The notes under the pieces: model-generated | Seen by the model: the letters and a program-made list of their open reading frames with translations, nothing else | Databases searched by the model: none | Told to the model about the DNA's origin: nothing | Origin: Comamonadaceae bacterium | GTDB taxonomy: Bacteria; Pseudomonadota; Gammaproteobacteria; Burkholderiales; Burkholderiaceae_C | Assembly (NCBI GenBank): GCA_947448885.1 | Contig: CANFPJ010000004.1 | Coordinates: 1 to 64,000 of the forward strand | Length of the DNA stretch: 64,000 bases | Direction: 5' to 3' | Position numbers and translations under genes: made by a program | Shown: positions 40,948 to 50,209 of the stretch, one piece after another | Layout: every line of letters starts with the position of its first letter | Position numbering within the stretch: the stretch's first letter is position 1

Positions 40948-42234
40948 ATGATCACCGCAGAACAAAACAAAAAACTCACTGGCGTGAGCGCTGGAACCCC
41001 CTTGCACGAGCCCTTATCCCGTTTTTGGTACCCCGTGCTCCACGCGGCCCAATTGAAAGACCGTTGCACCCGAAAAATTCGCTTGCTTGGCGAGGACTTT
41101 GTCATTGCCAGAAATGGGGAGAACTTGCTGGCGATGGAAGAAAAGTGTCCGCACCGCCAATGCTCGCTCATTTTGGCCCGCGTCGAAGACCAAGGCTTGC
41201 GTTGCATCTACCATGGTTGGCTGATGAGCCCGTTGGGCAAGGTGATCGAAGCCCCCAACGAGCGTGAGCAAGGGGGCCGCCAACGCATTCAAATGCGCAC
41301 CGCTGCATTGCGCGAGGCGGGTGGCCTGATTTGGATGAACATCTGCGCCGATGAAGCACAGCGTGCGCCCTTCCCCGACCTGCCCTGGTTCCACCTCCCC
41401 GCCGATCAGGTGGTGGTGGTCGATGCCATCTGCCATTCCAATTGGGTGCAATCCTTGGAAGGGGCGATTGACTCTTCCCATTCATCGCATTTGCATTCAG
41501 ATGAGATCGTCAGCAAAAAAGCCGGGGACGTGAGCACCGCTGTGGGCGCGGGCATGCAACTGCAGTTCACCCGCCCTTCGACCGACAAGCATCCCCGCAT
41601 TCAGGTGCGCAACACCGACTTTGGCTTCATTTACGGCGCCTTGCGCATCCCCACCGTGGACCCCGACAAATGGGTCTACATTCGCGCCTCGGCATTCGCC
41701 TATCCCTCTTATGTGACGTTTCCATCGGCGGATACCTTGGGCGATCTGCAGGTGTTTGTGCCGGTCGATGAAGACCACACCCATTTTTTCTACATCCGCT
41801 TTTCGACCCGTGACCCGCTGAATCAACTCAATTTGCCGGCTTGGTCGGGCATGGAGCCGGGTAAAGATGTGGATGAAAACGGTTTCTTGCGCGCTGCCGC
41901 CCTGCCCCTGTGGGGCCAAGACCGCGATGCCATGGCGCAGGGAAAATCTTTCACCGGGCTCAAAGGCGTGAACTTGCAAGACATCGTGGTGCAAGAGAGC
42001 ATGGGGCCCATCGTCGACCGCACCAAAGAGAACCTGGGCCCGGCCGATTTGGCCATTGTTCACTTTCGCCGCCTGTTGCTGGAGACGGCGGACGGCCAGG
42101 CCGCCGCCCAACCGGGCTTTGCCCCGCAGCTTTCCTACCAAGGCCTGAAGGCCCGAGACGGGTTGTTGCCGATTGACCAAGATTGGACTGCGCTTTACCC
42201 CAAAGACAGCGTTCATTGGCAAGCCACGCCATGA
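40948..42234 (+). CDS. Rieske oxygenase, oxygenase subunit
   Basis: CPHRQCSLILARVEDQGLRCIYHGW; EGAIDSSHSSHLH iron-binding motif. Confidence 0.9.
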   Translation: MITAEQNKKLTGVSAGTPLHEPLSRFWYPVLHAAQLKDRCTRKIRLLGEDFVIARNGENLLAMEEKCPHRQCSLILARVEDQGLRCIYHGWLMSPLGKVIEAPNEREQGGRQRIQMRTAALREAGGLIWMNICADEAQRAPFPDLPWFHLPADQVVVVDAICHSNWVQSLEGAIDSSHSSHLHSDEIVSKKAGDVSTAVGAGMQLQFTRPSTDKHPRIQVRNTDFGFIYGALRIPTVDPDKWVYIRASAFAYPSYVTFPSADTLGDLQVFVPVDEDHTHFFYIRFSTRDPLNQLNLPAWSGMEPGKDVDENGFLRAAALPLWGQDRDAMAQGKSFTGLKGVNLQDIVVQESMGPIVDRTKENLGPADLAIVHFRRLLLETADGQAAAQPGFAPQLSYQGLKARDGLLPIDQDWTALYPKDSVHWQATP

Positions 42235-43283
42235 GTCCAACCCAGGGCTTGGCCCAGCGCCCCATTGGCAACACAGGTCTGCACGCATCGGTGCTGGGTT
42301 TTGGCACGGGTGACAACGCAGGTTTGATGGTTTTGGGCAGCGTGGCCGACCAGCGTGAAGCCGTCGCCCAAGCCATTGGCGCGGGGGTGAATTATTTCGA
42401 TACCTCGCCCGACTATGGGCGTGGCCGCGCCGAAGAAAACCTGGGCCGCGCCCTCAAGGGGCGGCGCCAGGAAGTGCTGATCACCACCAAGGTGGAGGTC
42501 ATGCCTGCTGACCAACATCGATTGTCCAAAAAAGTTCACGAGTCGCTCAACGATTCATTGCGCCGCTTGGGCACCGACCATGTGGACATATTGATGATCC
42601 ACAACCCACCCTCGCGGCACCACGATTGGCAACGCACCACTTGGGCCCCGTTGGTGGTGGATGACTATTTGCGCCCAGACGGCGCTTTGGCGGGTTTGAG
42701 CGAGGTCATTGCGGCAGGCAAGGTGCGCATCGGTGGCATTGCCTGCGAAGAGGCCCACCCTGAAGCGCTGGCCCCCTTGGTCGGGCATCCAGCGGTGTCC
42801 ATTCTCAACATCTGGCTCAACATGCTCAACCCATCCTCTTTGCTGGACCCCAGCCCGACGCAAGTCAATGGGCCGGCGGACTACCGGGGCATGGCGCGCA
42901 TGGCGGCCGACAACGGTGTGGCCATCGCCGGTTTTCGCGCCCTGGGTGGGGGCGCCTTGATGTCGGCGGCAGCCAACACCCTGACCCGACACCCCATCGC
43001 TGGGGGTGGTTTTACCCGCAATGCCGCGCAATACAAGCGCGAAGTGGAATTGGCCGCCCGCTTGGTGACGCGCTTGGGCATCCAAGGCACCAACGCCATG
43101 GCCGCCTTGGCCTATCGTTTCAACATCACCGACCCGCGCATCACCACCACGGTGGCTGGTTTTTCTGAGTTGTCGCATTTGCACGGTGCCATTGATGGCC
43201 TGCGCAAGGGTGCTTTGTCAGCCGATGAAATGCAAGCCATCATGGCCGCCTGGCACGAATTGTTTGCCCTGGAACCCGCCTGA
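42231..43283 (+). CDS. aldo/keto reductase
   Basis: YFDTSPDYGRGRAEENLGRAL; start overlaps the upstream stop (ATGA). Confidence 0.88.
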   Translation: MSPTQGLAQRPIGNTGLHASVLGFGTGDNAGLMVLGSVADQREAVAQAIGAGVNYFDTSPDYGRGRAEENLGRALKGRRQEVLITTKVEVMPADQHRLSKKVHESLNDSLRRLGTDHVDILMIHNPPSRHHDWQRTTWAPLVVDDYLRPDGALAGLSEVIAAGKVRIGGIACEEAHPEALAPLVGHPAVSILNIWLNMLNPSSLLDPSPTQVNGPADYRGMARMAADNGVAIAGFRALGGGALMSAAANTLTRHPIAGGGFTRNAAQYKREVELAARLVTRLGIQGTNAMAALAYRFNITDPRITTTVAGFSELSHLHGAIDGLRKGALSADEMQAIMAAWHELFALEPA

Positions 43284-43309
43284 TTTGACTTTCTCAACCA
43301 AACATCACC

Positions 43310-43903
43310 ATGTCACTGCACACCACCATCAGCGGATTTCACCCCGTTCACTCATTCGCCCAGCTCTCCACCCCTGTGATCAGCGACGCGCTGGATGCCC
43401 TGGGCGTGCACGGCCAATGCACCGGTCTTCAGGTCCAAGAAGCCGGCACCTTCAAACCTTTTTGTGGGCGCGCTTTCACGGTGCAATTCATGCCCTGCGG
43501 CACCCCCGATGAACGCACACCCTCGGGTGGTATTGGCGACTACATCGACGATGTTCCCGAGGGTTATGTCATTGCCATCGACAACCGCGAGCGGCTCGAC
43601 TGTTGTGTTTGGGATGAGCACGTCCATCAGCGCGCCCTGGCCCGGGGCGTGGCGGGTGTGGTGATCGATGGCGCTTGCCGCCTGCCCCCCACTGACAAGG
43701 CCCCACTGCCGGTGCTGGCCCGGGGTCGACAAGCCCAGCATGGGGCCAAACGGGTGCGGGTCGAAGCCTTCAACTTGGCGATCGTGATGGGCGGGGTTCG
43801 GGTGGAATGCGATGATTTGATCATTTCAGATCACAACGGCTTGGTGGTCGTCCCGCGTGACTACATCCAATTGGTTTGGAAACACATCCAAGCTGCCCGT
43901 TGA
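43310..43903 (+). CDS. RraA-family protein (CHA/HMG aldolase-like), R-L at the catalytic RD position
   Basis: STPVISDALDALGVHGQ, GDYIDDVPEGYVIAIDN, GVVIDGACRLPPT. Confidence 0.82.
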   Translation: MSLHTTISGFHPVHSFAQLSTPVISDALDALGVHGQCTGLQVQEAGTFKPFCGRAFTVQFMPCGTPDERTPSGGIGDYIDDVPEGYVIAIDNRERLDCCVWDEHVHQRALARGVAGVVIDGACRLPPTDKAPLPVLARGRQAQHGAKRVRVEAFNLAIVMGGVRVECDDLIISDHNGLVVVPRDYIQLVWKHIQAAR

Positions 43904-43905
43904 AT

Positions 43906-43929
43906 CTCAGCGCGGCCCCTCGCGCTGAG
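43906..43929. repeat. inverted repeat/hairpin after the RraA-like gene
   Basis: CTCAGCGCG-GCCCCT-CGCGCTGAG perfect 9-bp stem. Confidence 0.6.
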
Positions 43930-43964
43930 GTTGGATACCGGCCCCATTTTTTCACCGCCTTTTC

Positions 43965-44894
43965 ATGAGCTTTTGGGCCGACATCATCGCCTTGCTGGCC
44001 GCCACTTGTTGGGCCGGTGCCAACACCTGCATCGCGCGGGGGTCTTCTCACCAAGGGGGTGAGAACGGGGCTTTTTTATCCATTTTGCTGACTGCCTTCA
44101 TTGCCGGTGTGGTGTGGGTCATCGGTGGTGGCACCGACGGTCAGGCGCTGAACCTGACCGGCCTGGCTTGGTTTGCTGCAGCGGGGGCATTGACCATTTT
44201 TGTGGGCCGGGTGTTTTTCCATTCCAGTGTGCAATACATGGGCGCCGTGCGCAGCTCTTCGGTCAAACGCTTGGTGCCCTTGTTCTCGGTGTTGCTGGGC
44301 GTGGTTTACCTGGATGAAAGCCTGAGTTGGTCTGCGTTGACCGGCATGGTTTTGATTTTTACTGGCTTTGGTGTGTTGGTGTGGGAGTCCAAGCAAAAAA
44401 CAGCCCCCAAGGGGCCTGATGACGCCGCTCACCAGGGGCCCAGTCGCCAAACCTTGCGCATGGGCATGGTCTATGGCGTGGTCTCGGCCGGCGCCTATGC
44501 CACTGGCAACATGTCGCGCAAGTTTGGCCTCTTGCACATTTCTGAACCCGCGTTCGGTGCGATGTTGGGGGCCTTGGTCGGGGCGATCCTGTTTGTGGCT
44601 TCGGCGGTGTTTTTGCAAAGTTACCGCGAGGCGGTGAAAAACACCTTGAAAAAACCCAATCCTTGGCTGCTCAGCGCCGGGATTTTGGCGTCCGCAGGAC
44701 AACTGCTTTATTTTGTGGCGATTGACTGGAGTTCTTTGTCGCGGGCCACCCTGATCGTTTCGATGGATGTTTTTTTGACCATCTTGGTCGCCTTGGTGTT
44801 TTTTCAAAAGCGCGAGGCGGTCAATCGGTATGCCGTGGTGGCAGCCGCCCTGGGGGTGTTGGGCACCGGCGTGATCATTGGGGGCGCGGCCTGA
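43965..44894 (+). CDS. EamA/DMT-family transporter
   Basis: multi-TM, EamA-like repeats. Confidence 0.85.
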   Translation: MSFWADIIALLAATCWAGANTCIARGSSHQGGENGAFLSILLTAFIAGVVWVIGGGTDGQALNLTGLAWFAAAGALTIFVGRVFFHSSVQYMGAVRSSSVKRLVPLFSVLLGVVYLDESLSWSALTGMVLIFTGFGVLVWESKQKTAPKGPDDAAHQGPSRQTLRMGMVYGVVSAGAYATGNMSRKFGLLHISEPAFGAMLGALVGAILFVASAVFLQSYREAVKNTLKKPNPWLLSAGILASAGQLLYFVAIDWSSLSRATLIVSMDVFLTILVALVFFQKREAVNRYAVVAAALGVLGTGVIIGGAA

Positions 44895-44945
44895 TCGGCT
44901 GCGCGCCGTGTCGGGCTTGGGTTGAAAACGGTTGAAACCGGCGCT

Positions 44946-46253
44946 TCACATGCCCGCTTTTTCAGTGCTGCGCGGCAACACGATGCCGTCATAGGGTTTG
45001 GCATCGATGCCCATGGCTTGTGAAAAAGCCTGGCGCACCGCCTCGGGTTGACCGGCTTGAAACGGATAAGTGGCGTACAAGAGTTTCAAACGTGGATTGG
45101 CCATGATTTGTTCCACCGTGTGGGCTTGCAGCAACTCATCACGGTCCATCATGGGCAAAACCACGCGTTGGTTTTGGGCAGGGTCACGCAAGATGCCTTT
45201 GGCTTCCTCGCCCTTGGCGATGCGGGCCATTTCATCAAAAAAGCGCCGTCGAATGGCCACCACACCGCCATCACTGGCACCCAGTGACTCTTGGCTGCGG
45301 TCTGCAACCACACCCTGCCCAACCCAGGCAATGAAATCTTGGTTCATCACGTGGGTGTCGATCCAGCGGCCCTGTGCATCTTTGAGCGGCCCATGCCAGG
45401 TGGGGATGTGGTCTTGCACGTAGGGCTCGTGCCCGGCCGGCACGCGGGTGTATTTCCAAGTGATGCTCAGGGTGTTGTGGTCATCGATGGGCACACGCCA
45501 CTCAAAATGCTCGCCCAAGAAAAACCCATTCGGCCACAGGCACACACGGCCCACCGTCCAAGCCTGGTTGTGCTCGTCGCTGTCTTGTTTGGTGCGGCGA
45601 TAGGTGAAGCCAAATTCAAATTCATCAAAGGCCAATTTCAAATGCGTCGGGCCCAACTTGGTGCTGCCGGTGCGCAGGCGGTTGCCCCAGTTCTCGTGCA
45701 TCCATTCGAAGTGCACGGGGTCGATGGAGTTTTCTTGGCACTGGAACCAATTGCAGGGCACTTCAGAGATGACCACCTGGCTGAAGCCATTGGGCCATGA
45801 AAAGGCTTCCCAATCGGGCAACAACGGTGCCGGTTGCGGCCCCATGTACGTCCACAACATGCCACCCTGGGATTGCACCGGGTAGGACTTGATGCGGATG
45901 CGATCCTTGACGTTGCGCTCGGGGTAAACGGTGTCTTCATAGGGTTGTGCAATGCAGCGCCCGGTTTCATCAAAATTCCAACCGTGGTAGTTGCAGCGCA
46001 GGCCTTTGGCCTCGACCATGCCGTAACTCAGGTCGGCGCGCCGATGGGCGCATTGGCGATCCACCAGGCCATGGGTGCCGCTCAAATCTTTGTACAGCAC
46101 CAAGTCTTCACCCAACAAACGAATGGCTTTGGTGGCTTGGTGGTCAAACTCTGACACGCCGGCGATCGGCATCCAATAGCGGCGCAGCAATTCGCCCATG
46201 GGGGTGCCCGCCCCCACTTGGGTCAGTTGTTGGTTTTGTTCAGGGCTGAGCAT
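44946..46253 (-). CDS. Rieske oxygenase, oxygenase subunit (close paralog of 36443..37735)
   Basis: CAHRRADLSYGMVEAKGLRCNYHGW; ENSIDPVHFEWMHENWGNR shared with paralog. Confidence 0.9.
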   Translation of the reverse strand: MLSPEQNQQLTQVGAGTPMGELLRRYWMPIAGVSEFDHQATKAIRLLGEDLVLYKDLSGTHGLVDRQCAHRRADLSYGMVEAKGLRCNYHGWNFDETGRCIAQPYEDTVYPERNVKDRIRIKSYPVQSQGGMLWTYMGPQPAPLLPDWEAFSWPNGFSQVVISEVPCNWFQCQENSIDPVHFEWMHENWGNRLRTGSTKLGPTHLKLAFDEFEFGFTYRRTKQDSDEHNQAWTVGRVCLWPNGFFLGEHFEWRVPIDDHNTLSITWKYTRVPAGHEPYVQDHIPTWHGPLKDAQGRWIDTHVMNQDFIAWVGQGVVADRSQESLGASDGGVVAIRRRFFDEMARIAKGEEAKGILRDPAQNQRVVLPMMDRDELLQAHTVEQIMANPRLKLLYATYPFQAGQPEAVRQAFSQAMGIDAKPYDGIVLPRSTEKAGM

Positions 46254-46314
46254 GAAGGTTCTCCTGCCATGGGGCCTAAGCCCATGAAAAATTCAGATGT
46301 CCCTGGGCGGTGAA

Positions 46315-47310
46315 TCAAGCCTGCCACACGGCAAAGGCCGCGCCCACCCCGGTTCCAGCGGGTGTGCGCCGCAAGGTGTGATAACTGTGCCAAGTCAACG
46401 GCAGGGCTTTCACGGCACCCGCGGTCACCACCCAATTGAGGATTTCAGACGAGCCAGAATTCAATGCCCCACGCGGCAGATCGCGCAAAGCTTGATGATC
46501 GCCGCTTTGCAAGGCGGTCAGAATGGTTTGATCCAGGGTTTCATCGACGATGAAATGGCTCAATCCTCCCGAGGCCACCACCGCGACCCGCAAGTTTTGT
46601 GGACAGTCGCGCAAGGCCTGTCCCAAGGCCAAACCAAAATCATGGCAACGGCGGGCGCTGGGGACGTTGGGACCATAGTAGGTGTTGAGCAAAACGGGCA
46701 GCACCGGAATGGCTTTGCCCCTGAACAAGCGCTTGATGATGAAGCCATAGGCGTGGCCAAAACCCGCGTTCTCGGGATGGGCCACATGCGAGCAGGCGCC
46801 AATGTCAAAGTCGGCATTGATCAGGCGCTCGATCAAGGCCAAGGCCAATTCGCTGCTGGCCGCCACGGTGTGCAAGTCGTCCATCAAATAGCCACGGCCC
46901 ATTTGTTGAATCCATTCGGGGCTGTCGGGGTGGCCGTATTTGTTGCTGGTGATGAAGCGTTCACCGTGGTAGATGGCGATGGCCGGTTGATTGGCGGATG
47001 TGAACAACTCGCGTTGATCGTCGCCCACGATCACCACCACATCGGGCGCGACTTGCGCCAACACATCACCCAAGTGGTCCAAAGCCTGGTCACAGGCCTT
47101 GGATTTTTGGCTGAAGGTTTCGAAGTTCACTTCATCGGCATAGCGTGGACCGACCTCGGCCAGCAATTGCTCATAGGTGACCAAGCGGCCGTCCGAGTGG
47201 TTCAAGCCGGTATTGGCATAGTCCACTTCGGAACGGCGTTGCCATTGATCGACCGTGAGCGCCAACAGGGGTGTGTGCGACACCCCCATGCCCAAAACGA
47301 TGGATGCCAT
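46315..47310 (-). CDS. LigB-type (type II) extradiol ring-cleavage dioxygenase
   Basis: IVLGMGVSHTPLL, VVIVGDDQRE, VAVVASGGLSHFIVDE. Confidence 0.85.
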   Translation of the reverse strand: MASIVLGMGVSHTPLLALTVDQWQRRSEVDYANTGLNHSDGRLVTYEQLLAEVGPRYADEVNFETFSQKSKACDQALDHLGDVLAQVAPDVVVIVGDDQRELFTSANQPAIAIYHGERFITSNKYGHPDSPEWIQQMGRGYLMDDLHTVAASSELALALIERLINADFDIGACSHVAHPENAGFGHAYGFIIKRLFRGKAIPVLPVLLNTYYGPNVPSARRCHDFGLALGQALRDCPQNLRVAVVASGGLSHFIVDETLDQTILTALQSGDHQALRDLPRGALNSGSSEILNWVVTAGAVKALPLTWHSYHTLRRTPAGTGVGAAFAVWQA

Positions 47311-47316
47311 GGCGGG

Positions 47317-48300
47317 TCAGAACTTGAAACGGCTGTACAAGCGGGTGCAGTTGCACTCAAACACATTGCGCTTGTCTTGTTCGGTCAAGAAATCAATGCT
47401 TTCGATCACCGGTTTGAGGTCATCAAAGTCCAAACCGGTGGTCGGGTCCACAGCACTGCCGGTGCCTGGCTTTTCAGTGGCGAACAACACCCGATCGGGG
47501 CCCACCACTTTGAACAGCAACTCCAGCGCATGCTTGTCGTAGGTGGTGGTGTCAAAGTGCAAACGCTTGAGTTGGTCGTCGAAATACTCGCCGCCATTGC
47601 GCACCGTCCACGCCCGAAAACGCCCCATTTGATAGGGGATCGCACCGCCACCATGGGGCACGATGAGCTTGAGCTTGGGGAACTTTTTGAACACTGGCGA
47701 ATTCAAAATCGAGTGAATGGCAATGCTTTCCTCATTGATGAACTTCAGGGTATAGCTTTCGCGCGCCTGGCAACTGCCGGCCGAGTGAATCAAGGCGGGG
47801 ATGTCGAGTTCGCACAGCTTGTCATACAAGGGGTACCAAAACTCATCGCCCAATCCCGGCGGGGGCAAGGTGTCTCCCTCGGTGGGGTCGGGGTTGAGCA
47901 AGCAGCCGATGAAGCCCTGCTCTTTGACACGAAACTCCAATTCGTCAAAACAATTGACGGGGCTGGTGTCGCGGTATTGCGGCAAGCCAGCGACCGCGCG
48001 AAAACGCGTGGGGAACATGGTGACCGTGCGAAAGACCAAATCGTTCATGTGCTGGGTCCACAGCGCGGTGACCCGGGCTGGTTTGACCGAGTGCATTTGC
48101 ATGTACGGGCGCGGCGACAAAAACTGGATGTCGGTGCCCACCCGGTCCATCAAATCAATGATGGTCTGACCGGCAACGCGCACCGCGTCATCGGTGAGCT
48201 TGGGCGGAAACGATGGGTTGGAGCGGCTGGCCACCAACTCGGCCATGAATTTGTAGCTCTCGGGCGGCACCACGACGTGGGCATGTGAATCGATGATCAA
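47317..48300 (-). CDS. amidohydrolase-superfamily protein (LigY meta-cleavage hydrolase / LigJ hydratase type)
   Basis: IIDSHAHVV, SPRPYMQMHSVKPARV, LKLIVPHGGGAIPYQMGRF; likely TTG start at 48300 preceded by AGGAG. Confidence 0.85.
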   Translation of the reverse strand: MIIDSHAHVVVPPESYKFMAELVASRSNPSFPPKLTDDAVRVAGQTIIDLMDRVGTDIQFLSPRPYMQMHSVKPARVTALWTQHMNDLVFRTVTMFPTRFRAVAGLPQYRDTSPVNCFDELEFRVKEQGFIGCLLNPDPTEGDTLPPPGLGDEFWYPLYDKLCELDIPALIHSAGSCQARESYTLKFINEESIAIHSILNSPVFKKFPKLKLIVPHGGGAIPYQMGRFRAWTVRNGGEYFDDQLKRLHFDTTTYDKHALELLFKVVGPDRVLFATEKPGTGSAVDPTTGLDFDDLKPVIESIDFLTEQDKRNVFECNCTRLYSRFKF

Positions 48301-48360
48301 AGGGGTTCTCCTGTGGGGTGGCTGAAAAAGTCTGAATGGGAATGCGTCAACAAAGCGCAC

Positions 48361-49011
48361 TCAAGTGCGGGTCTGCAACTGGTGATAGCGGTGCTTTTCC
48401 CGCGCTTGGCGCAGGCTCATGCCCTCGCGCACCGACTGTCGAATCGCATCTTCGGCCGCTTGAATGGCCTCGGCCGCGTCCAACACCTCGTTTTCGCGGT
48501 CTTGGGGAATCACCACCACACCGTCAGCGTCGCCGCGCATCAAGTCGCCTGGGCAAACGCGCACGTCACCAATGTTGACGGGTGTGCCAGTGGTTTCCAC
48601 CTGCACCCGGTCTTTGCCGGTGCGCATCCAATGGTCGCGGCTGTAAATGGGGTAGCCCAGTTCCAGGCACAGCGACACATCGCGGTTGATGCCATCGATC
48701 ACCGTGCCCGCAATGCCTTTGCGGTGGGCAATTTCGGTCAAGATGTCGCCCCACACCGTGGCGTTGTCGCGCCCACCGTTGTCGAGCACGATGACACTGC
48801 CGGGGGCCACGTCGTCGATGTAGTCACCCACGGTACCGGGCACAGAACCCGCAGGGCCATACAGCAGGGTCCAAGCGCGACCGGTCATGCGAAAGTCGCT
48901 GGAGCGGGGTTTGATTTTGTAGCACTGCCCGTTCAGGCCATGGCGATCCAAAGCATCGCTGAGGGTGGCGGTGTCGAGCTGGGAAGCGCGTTGCACGTTG
49001 GCGTCGGTCAT
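48361..49011 (-). CDS. RraA-family protein, probable 4-carboxy-4-hydroxy-2-oxoadipate / HMG-type aldolase
   Basis: GDYIDDVAPGSVIVLDNGGRDNATVWGDILTEIAHRKGIAGTVIDGINRD. Confidence 0.85.
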   Translation of the reverse strand: MTDANVQRASQLDTATLSDALDRHGLNGQCYKIKPRSSDFRMTGRAWTLLYGPAGSVPGTVGDYIDDVAPGSVIVLDNGGRDNATVWGDILTEIAHRKGIAGTVIDGINRDVSLCLELGYPIYSRDHWMRTGKDRVQVETTGTPVNIGDVRVCPGDLMRGDADGVVVIPQDRENEVLDAAEAIQAAEDAIRQSVREGMSLRQAREKHRYHQLQTRT

Positions 49012-49039
49012 GGCGGGTCTTTCCTAAAAGCGGGGCTGA

Positions 49040-49699
49040 TCATTTCAGCATGTGTTCGTAATCCGCACCCATCACTTGGCTGACGGGTTGACCCGCCCGC
49101 AGGGCTTGGGCCATGGCGGCTTCGCGTCCAACGATCATTTCAGCGGCCTTCAAAACGCGATCAATGTCGGCGGCGGCAATGAACACCGCCCCGCTGGCAT
49201 CGGCAATCACGTAGTCACCCGGGCAAACAGTGACCTCCCCGATGCGCACCGGTTGGTTGGTGAAGGCTTCAGCCACCCGAGAACGAGCGGTGCGGGCCGT
49301 CAGGCCACGGGCATACACCGGAAATTCATAGGCGCGGGCCTCGTCGATATCGCGCACTGGGCCATCCACCACCACCCCTGCCACTTGCCGCAGTTTGGCG
49401 GCCAAGGACAAAATGCCGCCCCAGGAGCCTGCGTCCAAACCGGTGCGTTGCTCGATCACGATCACGTCCCCAGGTTGCGCGGCTTCAATCGCGGTGGTGC
49501 CCAGGTGTCGCGGCGCACCTTCATGGGGCGGTACTTGCGCAGCCGGCACCAATTTGTAGGTCACCACTTTTCCCGCTATGCGTTGTTGGGTCGACTGTTG
49601 GGTCAGGCCGCTGACGCTGGGGGGCAGGCCCAATTTGTCCATGGCGTCGGACACCGCACACACATCCAGGCGCTGCAAGCGCTTGACCGGGTCATCCAT
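49040..49699 (-). CDS. RraA-family protein
   Basis: ORF 49040..49825; likely start MDDPVKRLQRLDVCAVSDAMDKLGL at 49699; GVVVDGPVRDIDEA. Confidence 0.85.
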   Translation of the reverse strand: MDDPVKRLQRLDVCAVSDAMDKLGLPPSVSGLTQQSTQQRIAGKVVTYKLVPAAQVPPHEGAPRHLGTTAIEAAQPGDVIVIEQRTGLDAGSWGGILSLAAKLRQVAGVVVDGPVRDIDEARAYEFPVYARGLTARTARSRVAEAFTNQPVRIGEVTVCPGDYVIADASGAVFIAAADIDRVLKAAEMIVGREAAMAQALRAGQPVSQVMGADYEHMLK

Positions 49700-50111
49700 G
49701 CTGACCGTCCTTGACCACCGCAACGACCTCGATTTGCACCAACATGCCGCCGGGCAGGTCGGCCACCATGGTGTGGCGAGCGGGTCGGTCATGCGGATCA
49801 GGGAAGCATTGGAGCCACTCTGCATTCAGCGCATCGCGATGGCTGTTGTCTTTCACGTAGGCTTTGACATGCACCACATCACCCAGATCGGCCCCACCCT
49901 GGGCCAACAAACTGCGCAAATTCATGAACATGAACTTGGCTTGGCTGGGGCTATCGGCGGGCAAGGTGTCGGTGGCAGGGTCTTTCCCCATGATGCCGGA
50001 TGAATAAATCATGTTGCCCACGCGGGCTCCCATGGGAATCGGGGCATTGCCGTGGCTGACGCCAGGCACTTCGATCGATCTGCGGCCTCGGTTGGGCATG
50101 CTTGAACTCAT
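49692..50111 (-). CDS. RidA-family protein
   Basis: YSSGIMGKDPATDTLPADSPSQAKFMFMNLRSLLAQGGADLGDVVHVKAYV. Confidence 0.85.
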   Translation of the reverse strand: MSSSMPNRGRRSIEVPGVSHGNAPIPMGARVGNMIYSSGIMGKDPATDTLPADSPSQAKFMFMNLRSLLAQGGADLGDVVHVKAYVKDNSHRDALNAEWLQCFPDPHDRPARHTMVADLPGGMLVQIEVVAVVKDGQHG

Positions 50112-50209
50112 TGAATATCCTTGTGATTCATCAACTTATGGGGGTTTGATCAGCCTCTGAGCGACTTTTCGCCTGGCAACCATTTCCAGAGGCGGGCTTC
50201 ACCCATGCT

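Noticed and set aside
46268-46286. CATGGG-7 nt-CCCATG hairpin before the Rieske gene at 46253
   Set aside because: Short stem, no U-tract, next to the ribosome-binding site; insufficient evidence for regulation
46297-48288. 663-aa plus-strand ORF opposite the LigB-type dioxygenase and amidohydrolase genes
   Set aside because: Antisense shadow of two convincing minus-strand genes; His/Gly/Gln-rich translation with no recognisable domain, typical of high-GC3 antisense frames
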